This document shows, piece after piece, positions 57,078-64,000 of a DNA stretch of 64,000 nucleotides. Below the pieces are notes generated by a model. It saw only the letters and a list, made by a program, of their open reading frames with translations, had not been told where the DNA came from and searched no databases. Every line of letters begins with the position of its first letter. The stretch's first letter is position 1. Made by a program: the position numbers and the translations under genes. The DNA is from Pyrenula massariospora (lineage: Eukaryota > Ascomycota > Eurotiomycetes > Pyrenulales > Pyrenulaceae), in NCBI GenBank assembly GCA_021030905.1, contig JAGFMI010000009.1, positions 372,001 to 436,000 on the forward strand, in the 5' to 3' direction.

Positions 57078-59679
57078 CAAAGCAATTAGCCTTCTATCTT
57101 CGAGGAGATATGGATTCATACGGTAGCCTCTGTCAATGAATTAGGATTCCTTACTAAAGGCACTACGATGCCATACAACTCAGCCCATGCACCTGTGGAG
57201 TGGAGCGAGGATATCCACTGAGATCCACGCTTACCCATAGAGATCGGTCACATTATCTACATCACTCGAGTCGAAGTAGTAATCTTTCCCCGGGATACTA
57301 TCACGGAAAGTATGTTCTCAAGGGGTTTTTTCGGGTCGTTTGCAAAATGGAGAGATTAGAATGTGGGGCATGATGACTACTTCCAGAAGCTGGAGAGATG
57401 TCTTTCATATGAGATTCCACTCGCACTGGGACTACATGCCTAGTACAGAACAGTGCATCCCCTATCTGCATACTTTCGGACGTATTCATCTCCATAAGAG
57501 GCACTGAAGTTCGATCACTAGGCCAGCAGACCGCTTCAAAAGCCTGCAATATCATGAGAAATGCAGTGCGACTACCACATTGAGACACAAGACACCTTCC
57601 GAACCATTGCCACACAGATTTCCCCGGTCAACAACGTTCAAACAGCACTAACCGCAAAGAGCTACCTTTCTCCCCAATCGGATCCAAGGCTACCCAGGTT
57701 ACCTAAGGCACAGCCCCCAAGGACCTCGAGAAAAGGTTCTTCGGTTAGCACTTCGCACAATTTCGCCCCCATCCCTCCGCCTCTTGTGAAACTGCTGAAG
57801 TACCCAGCACTCCACACACAGGCTTTGCCTCTTATGACCGCATTCCCCTTGTTGAGACAACGGTGAAAGTAAGTGTCGCAGCGGAAGAGCTCAAAAGCAA
57901 GTGGAAAGCGTATACGCTCCAAAAATACGACAAAAAAATCCCCAAGCAAAGAAGGAGAACCGGGCTTCGGAGATGGAGAAGGCTTTCGAATGCCCCTGGC
58001 TCAGTCATTCTGCGCTGAACTATGCACACATTAAAACTTGCCTATTCTATAGGACACCATCATCGATGATATTTCCTCCGCGAGGCAGCAAATTCCTATC
58101 ACAGAGCTACATGAACCATGATTGACAAGCCGATTGAGATCTCCAAATAATGTATCGAAGCGAGATTCGGCGCATCTACCGCTTTAGGCAACAGACCGGG
58201 AGAGCACGCAGAAGCGAGTTCGGCCTTGAATTACTTTGATGCCTTCCGATGTATGTTTCAGGATCCTTTCAAAGGGCAAGTGCAGTAAAAAGACCCGTAA
58301 TGATAGCGGCTACGACCCAGGCTCGCTGACAAAGAAAAGAAAGGTATTGGGCAATGTAAAGGGTACGGAAGCGATCAAAGATGATACCCGCAAACATTAT
58401 AGGTTTGATACATCAAAGGTGCGTCAATTTCTCGCAGGTGCTGGATGAAAAGAAAAAGGGCGATGCCAGGGGTCCAAGACAAATGGGGATGATGACAAGT
58501 GACGGGTCGAGCAGACCGGTAAATCTTGCCTGTAACTCACGGAAATCGTTTCTCAAATGTGAAAATAAGCCTCGCTGCAATCAAGCTTCTGCTCACAGCA
58601 TGTGTAACAGTGCCTGGCTGGTGGAGGAGGGCTAGCTGGAAGGTAACACAGCAGGTGGCGAAAAATGCTATAGAAGCATTTTGTCTCGGTCCCTGTAATT
58701 TAGACACAGACTCAACAACTAGCCGCGCCTTGATGATGGAAGTCTTCTGGACAATGGCGCTACGATGCTGGAAGAATGGAGTTTGGCGTAGGGCGAGGAG
58801 CGTGCTCTTGGCCAGCGTAGTGGGTCCGAAATGGCCCGCGGCGGAGAGACGCCGCACGTAGCAAGGCATGCCTGCTGAATGCTCCGATTGCAGGCCAGCC
58901 CCTAAGTTCCATCCAATGATGTGCTACATTCTCTCTTCTTGGTTGCTCAACCCTTTCTTTTGCATAATCCATGAACCACTCTTGTCGTTGTTTCCAGGTT
59001 TGATGACCATGAAAGAAGCCTGAGCTGTACAACTGCGTCGGCAGTCCTCCCCTATTGAGGCTTCAGCCGGGGGCTGCCGACTCAAGACTTACGTCTAGAT
59101 GGCTTGAATCATTCATCAGTCATCATTCCTAATCACAGACTGATGCTGTGCAACGAATTTTCTGAGAAAGCCGCAGGTGGTCAATTTATGAATTGTGGCA
59201 AGCAAAGCCTCTTTTCGCCTCTGGATTCTCGCTTCATTTCCGAAAAAGACATGCATGTAACCATTCTGGTAGCTTTCGCGTACAAATAAATGTCTCACGT
59301 TTCATGCAGCATGCAGCCTCGCATGCATGGTTTTCAGCCCCAGATCCCCTACATATCATCGCGTTATTGGTGGAAAGCAAGCAGGCCTAGTATTTCCCTA
59401 TCTGGACATTCACGGCCTTAGACTCCCAGGAGGACTGCCTTGGTGACTGTTGGGCCAGTATCGTCGGCTACCAGAGTTTTTATTGTCACATGCTGTCCTA
59501 TATAATGTTTCTCGCTCATCGACTCATGTTTTACCTTGCACGAACTTGCGAGGCAGGACTGATCGTTCAGATATTTCACAGTTATTTTGTATCTAAAATC
59601 CATCGGATAGCTATCCAACAAGAAACCGAGCTCTCTGTCCAATTGTGTTTAGCAACCTGCCAATTGCGATTTCAAAGCC
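57078..59679. other. intergenic, no recognised gene
   Basis: 2.6 kb between HET gene 3 and a membrane-protein gene. Overlapping frames on both strands (57301-57949, 58236-59032) carry no domain and no consistent splicing. A decayed gene is possible, but I cannot name it. Confidence 0.4.
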
Positions 59680-62240
59680 ATGAGTAGCGGCGTGGTAAAC
59701 GTTGGACCTGGAAATGCGGTGTACACTGGTTTCTGGGTCAACTGGACCTATGGCCAGATCAAGGGAGCGACTCTAACTCTCAATCATCGCGATGCAGGTT
59801 TTCTCACGGCTTTCCTGGCATTATTTGTCTCAATTATAGGAAGAAGCTTTTGGCGGCTCTTTTGCTTCGTGATACATTCAACATTCTCTTCAAACAATAT
59901 GCAGGATGCGCTGTATCATCAACGACAAGCTATACTGCGTAATGCAGCTACAGATATGATTGGATTACAATACCTTCTTCAAATAGCATGGAAATGGCGC
60001 AATAGAGCAACGAATCAATGGTCGCGGCTTCTCCCACTAACCGTGTTCACAGCCTTCATTACAGCTGCATTCTATGCTGCAAGTATACTATCATCTCAGG
60101 TGCGTTGATTTCGTCGTACTCTGAACTTAAAACACGTTGATCTCTGCGGTGCTCGTTATGTCAAAGCTTTAGCGCTTGAGTCCCACGGGCAATCCCAAAT
60201 GATAGCATATGGGCCTAACGCTCCTAGATTTCTACAACTCCTGGATCCGAAGTACTTCTATCCACTACCAATTGTGGAGCGATAATACCACCGGATTCGA
60301 TGATTGAACAATTACAAAACTGGGTGCCATACGAAATAGAACAGCTAAATTCGGCCGCGGCTTATGCACAGCAATGCTACAGCAATAATTCGTTACCTCA
60401 AGTCTGCTCGGTCTATGTTCAGCAAAAGATTCCATTCGATATAGATACGAATGCAAGCTGCCCATTCCCAGGAAAGGACAAGATTTGCTTACGGAATTCG
60501 CAAAACTTACGCCTAGATACAGGCTTAATAGATTCACATAATCATTTGGGGATGAACACACCACCACAAAGTCGTTTTGCATACCATCGTGTCGATGAAT
60601 GCGCTCCGTTGCGAACACAGAGCTACATACGATTGAACACTTCGAGTCCGTTCTCCCCTCAAAATTCCTCTCTGGATTTCATGTATGGCGGTCTTTTTCA
60701 AAAAGATGGGACAGTGAACGATAATATAACATACCAAATCTTGCTCTCTCCTACAGTACTCCGTGTTAACAACGCCGATTATGGGCTAGAGTACATATCC
60801 TACTTAAAATTATAAACTTTCACTAACTTTGGTAGCGTCGAAGCGTACGACCCGTTTCATTCCGGCGCATCGACTTTCATGCCAATTCCAGAATTAAGAG
60901 TAGATGATGGAATAACTTATCTACTTTTTCTATCAGCAAAAGGAATAGAATTTATTGAGCCGGTGAATGACGATTGGTATTCTGCACACCAACCAGCGCC
61001 CTCAGCGGGGCATTCAAGCTCCGACGAACGCGTGCCAACTTATCACGCTGATCAGGCTGCGACTGTCCTGGGTTGTGTTTTCAGGCGGCAGATATGCGAC
61101 CCTGTGTCAAATCGCTGTTCTCCACTATCGGTTGGTCCAAATCGAAATTTTACCTTGAGATCAAAGGAACAAGAGAAAACATTCAATTTTTGGTTAAAGA
61201 CCTCAAACCAAGAGAATGTGGCAACATTCGACATACCTGTCAATCAAGGTATAAGCTCTTTAAAAGCACGTTCGAATTTCTATCAAGGTCTGCAGGGACC
61301 CTTACCTGCAGATCAGTGGCAACAAGAAGTTATCTCTTGGGAGTCCACATCCATGGCTGATCTCCAACGGTCAGTCGTTGAAGCAGTTACTGGTCCTTCT
61401 GATCCATCAGTGAAGCAGTATGTTCAGAGCAACGTTAAAGACCTCAGCGGTGACGGATTCTGCGTGGACCAAAAAATAAAAAGCACTGCTTACACAAACT
61501 TTAGCGTTCTTGGGCTTATTGTTACCTTGGTTATCGGTGGTCTTATTGTTGTGGTATCCAACGTTATAGAACCATTCTGCGCATTCCTTATAAAACGGCA
61601 AAACCAAAAGCGATACAAGTACAAGCGACTCGAATGGATCACTAATGAGACCTTGCAATTGCAACGAATGGTCCATGAAGAACTCGGCTTAGGCACCTGG
61701 TCGGGAGCATCGTCGAGCGTCCCAGTCACTGAAAAGAATGAAAAGCTTGGTATACTGGATGTGTCAAATGAAGATCATCCGATTATGATACGTCCTGCTT
61801 TCAGGCCGATGCCTGAAAAGTTGGATGGAGGGTCGAAGAACCTGGAGAGTGTGCCCTTGCGTCACTCGACTGTCAGCACACCTTCTGAGAGCTACCACAA
61901 CTCGGATAAATCCTCTTCAAATACTGGATTATCATCAACGAATGCCGACCATGCAGGGCAGCCTGTCCATGAGGAAAGATCGCAGACATCTCCTGACACC
62001 ACTCTACCGAGTGCAAGCCTTGGCAATGAACAGCAGCCTATCGATGATAGAAAAGCGCCGTCTCCCAACAACACTTTTCCGGCCGACGGACATAGTCTTG
62101 GAGACACATCGCCGACCTTACCATCGCCGTCTTTACAGCTTAGCAATCGAATAAGCTACCCAAATGACGTTCTTCTCGTGGGCAAAATTGGAGAACAAGA
62201 GCCAGAATATCTGGAAGACTTATCAAGCGACAAGCAATAA
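59680..62240 (+). CDS. fungal integral membrane protein with large ectodomain, unknown function
   Basis: Three exons (59680-60099, 60228-60790, 60836-62240) give 795 aa. The start VVNVGPGNAVYTGFWVNWTYG, the hydrophobic AGFLTAFLALFVSIIGRSFWRL, YHQRQAILRN and LLPLTVFTAFITAAFYAASIL are typical of an abundant ascomycete family without a name known to me. The ectodomain has ISTTPGSEVLLSTTNCGA, NASCPFPGKDKICLRNS, LRLDTGLIDSHNHLGMN and FMPIPELRVDDG. A last helix (FSVLGLIVTLVIGGLIVVVS) leads to a Ser/Pro-rich cytosolic tail of about 215 residues. The splice junctions restore these family segments exactly. The topology is like that of DUF3176 proteins, but the sequence is not the same. The gene is intact. 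Confidence 0.82.
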
Positions 62241-62842
62241 GCCTTTAGAGCCGCGTTCGGAGACTGATATTAATCAGGCAGACTTTCATCCGAGCGGGAT
62301 ATGTCCACTTGATACGCAGGTGCAAGCCAATTCAGGCCAGTTTGGCTTACAAACCTCATACTTCAAACACTGATGGACTACGGCGCTGATGTGACCGGAG
62401 ATCCGAGTCCAGCGACTTCCAGTAGTGGGAAACACCCAAACAGCGGCCATTCTACTTCATCAGGGGCCGCGATCTAGATTTCTGACAATAAAAGGGAAGC
62501 GGCTTGCTTGGGTACGTGAAAGCTTAGAAAAGGATTGCATAATTACGGCTTAGGACAGCTTAGTCATCACTTAAGTTACAACAGCAAGTGTTTAGGTCTG
62601 GAAAGGGAACTGGAGTTTGGCGATGTCAAGTTTAGTGATGGTGTATGGCACTATAGCGAAGATAGACCAGGAGCGCGGCTACATCCCCATAGTATAGAGG
62701 CTCCAGACTCTGAATTCAAGCCTCGCTGCAACGTACCGCGTCGCACGCCAATTCCACAGCAGGACTGAGGACAAGGCTCGTTAGGATGACTTCTTCAGAC
62801 AATCAGCAAAATTGCTGGTATTGCTCCGCTTCGCGCAGATTG
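62241..62842. other. intergenic between convergent genes
   Basis: A short LMDYGADVTGD-like run near 62370-62400 hints at an ankyrin scrap, too short to call. Nothing else is seen. Confidence 0.35.
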
Positions 62843-64000
62843 CTACGCCCTTCGCCGCCTTTTGGACCTTTGTTGAGCACTCCAAGTCCTCGTATCAGCG
62901 AGCTTTCGCTTGCCTCCGGGGTTTGCTATTGTGATTTTCGTCCAGCTCTCTAGATCCCAATTTCGTTTTATATAACTCGCGTCAACAGCTTTTGTCGACA
63001 CGACAACTTTAAAAACGGTAGAAGACAAAGTCCGAGAGAGCATTTCTAACAGTCTTGTCGCTGCATAGGGACTATCCTGCGTCATTCGGGTAAGAATTTC
63101 GTAGTCTAGTATAATATACAGCGTTGAGACACCAGACAAAGCACGGCTCAGAAGCTCGAGCCAGTCCTTTTCGTTCACGGCATCGCGAAACGCCGCCACT
63201 GTGATCGGGTACTGTCCCGCCGTTAGTGAGCCTGGATTTAATTGCAAAGAGTGCAGTACAAGCATCTTCAACAAGTCGATGCAAGTAAGGTCTCTAGTCC
63301 AGTAGTCCTCGAATCTTAGCGCCCAGATGATTTGAAGCTTTGCTTGTTGAACGAGCTCCACCAGGTCGACGAGAAAGTCTTTAGACATCTGACAGTTGGA
63401 GGATTCGGTGAGCAGGAACGAGCAGTCTTTCTTTTTGGACCAGACTTCGAGCTGATTAATTGTTAACGCTGGCGGCCGAAATCTTTGCCTTCTCCGATCA
63501 CGTAATGTTCGGCAGTAATTCATTGTTTCTCCCGACGTTGGGAGTCGTGAGAGAAACGGCAGCGAGAGCACTTGGTTCAGCTCGATCCTGGAGATGGATG
63601 TTTTAGATGAATCTAGATCCAGCTGCATCTGGTTCTGCAAAGAATAACTCTCTATTACCATGTGTCAGTGAAAATGCATAAGCAGCCTCAAATGCAACTT
63701 ACGGTGCGCAAGTTGTACAAGCTTGTCAACCTGTAGCCTCACTTCTTTGAGCTCTGTCCGAACTTGGTGAACCTCAAGGTGGGTAGCACGCAATTCCGCC
63801 TTGGATGCGCTGCTTGCCAACTTGTCTATCCGTCGAGAAACTTCTTCGATGTTATCGACGTGCCCTTTAAGACTAAGCTCCCAGGGCCGCGCGATTGCAG
63901 TCCATGCGTGACTCAGTTTCCCTTTTCTGTACCATTTGACAGCATGCGATAGGAACCGGATCATAACCACATAGAGCTCATTGACCGCCCTCTCCATCTT
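62843..64000 (-). CDS. DUF7708-type STAND-associated protein, 5' end outside the window
   Basis: The minus strand enters from beyond 64000. Exon to 63703, intron 63652-63702, exon 63651-62843. Upstream of the intron are VMIRFLSHAVKWYRKGKLSH and RPWELSLKGHVDNIEEVSRR, the end of a DUF7708-like helical domain common at the N-terminus of fungal STAND proteins. It is followed by a coiled-coil stretch (ATHLEVHQVRTELKEVRLQ). After the intron come LDLDSSKTSISRIELNQVLS and FLVDLVELVQQAKLQIIWAL, as in proteins where this domain is joined to a P-loop-less C-terminal part. It ends with a very basic KRKLADTR...RSKRRRRA, a likely nuclear signal. No NACHT motif is visible in the part seen. Confidence 0.75.

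Noticed and set aside
58236-58869. Plus- and minus-strand frames suggestive of a small gene
   Set aside because: No ATG-to-stop product with a domain or signal peptide; both strands are equally open.
1-64000. Possible tRNA genes, CRISPR arrays, intact transposons or virus-derived elements
   Set aside because: I looked for T-loop consensus, spaced direct repeats, terminal repeats and reverse transcriptase, integrase or transposase motifs, and found none that I could support.

Overview
This looks like nuclear DNA of a filamentous ascomycete (Pezizomycotina). The genes have short GT-AG introns (about 40-130 nt) with CTAAC/CTGAC-like branch sites. The protein families are typical of these fungi: HET-domain proteins, STAND/NLR proteins, DUF3176-like membrane proteins, 14-TM drug:H+ antiporters and an eight-exon hydrolase/NB-ARC gene. 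A leotiomycete-like source is my guess and was not tested. I found no rRNA, tRNA, CRISPR array, intact transposon or virus-derived element. Exon models were built by hand from splice signals and reading phase. The models with stated exons sum to multiples of three and keep family motifs across junctions.

Layout. 1.4-5.2 kb: an intact NLR-like gene with an alpha/beta-hydrolase head, an NB-ARC domain and an unrecognised C-terminal region. 5.2-7.7 kb: decayed DNA with a HET-like scrap and a damaged ankyrin gene. 8.6-9.6 kb: a single-pass surface protein. 11.0-14.8 kb: a secreted metallopeptidase-like gene without its zinc motif, divergent from HET gene 1. 15.2-20.8 kb: a conserved-looking block with a vacuolar-type MFS transporter, methionine aminopeptidase 1 and kynurenine 3-monooxygenase. 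21.5-25.7 kb: a NACHT-ankyrin STAND gene. 27.1-28.6 kb: a conserved fungal protein of unknown function with an internal repeat array. 29.8-30.7 kb: a dead short-chain dehydrogenase. 32.4-34.3 kb: a DHA2 MFS transporter. 35.1-39.7 kb: HET gene 2 followed by a second motif-less metallopeptidase relative. 41.4-43.5 kb: a DUF3176-like membrane protein. 45.7-49.5 kb: an F-box protein and a PD-(D/E)XK-like nuclear protein. 50.3-53.9 kb: an FAD monooxygenase and an MFS transporter in tandem. 55.0-57.1 kb: HET gene 3. 59.7-62.2 kb: a large-ectodomain membrane protein. 62.8 kb to the right edge: the 3' part of a DUF7708-type STAND-associated gene.

How the genes may work together. Most genes outside the 15-21 kb block belong to families tied to fungal non-self recognition and regulated cell death (HET, NB-ARC, NACHT-ankyrin, DUF7708) or to cell-surface and secreted proteins. 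The most unusual pattern is that both members of a secreted metallopeptidase-like family lie next to a HET gene, and both have lost the HExxH zinc-binding motif at the expected place. The window reads as an accessory, immunity-rich region around a small housekeeping block. Functional links between neighbours are inference.
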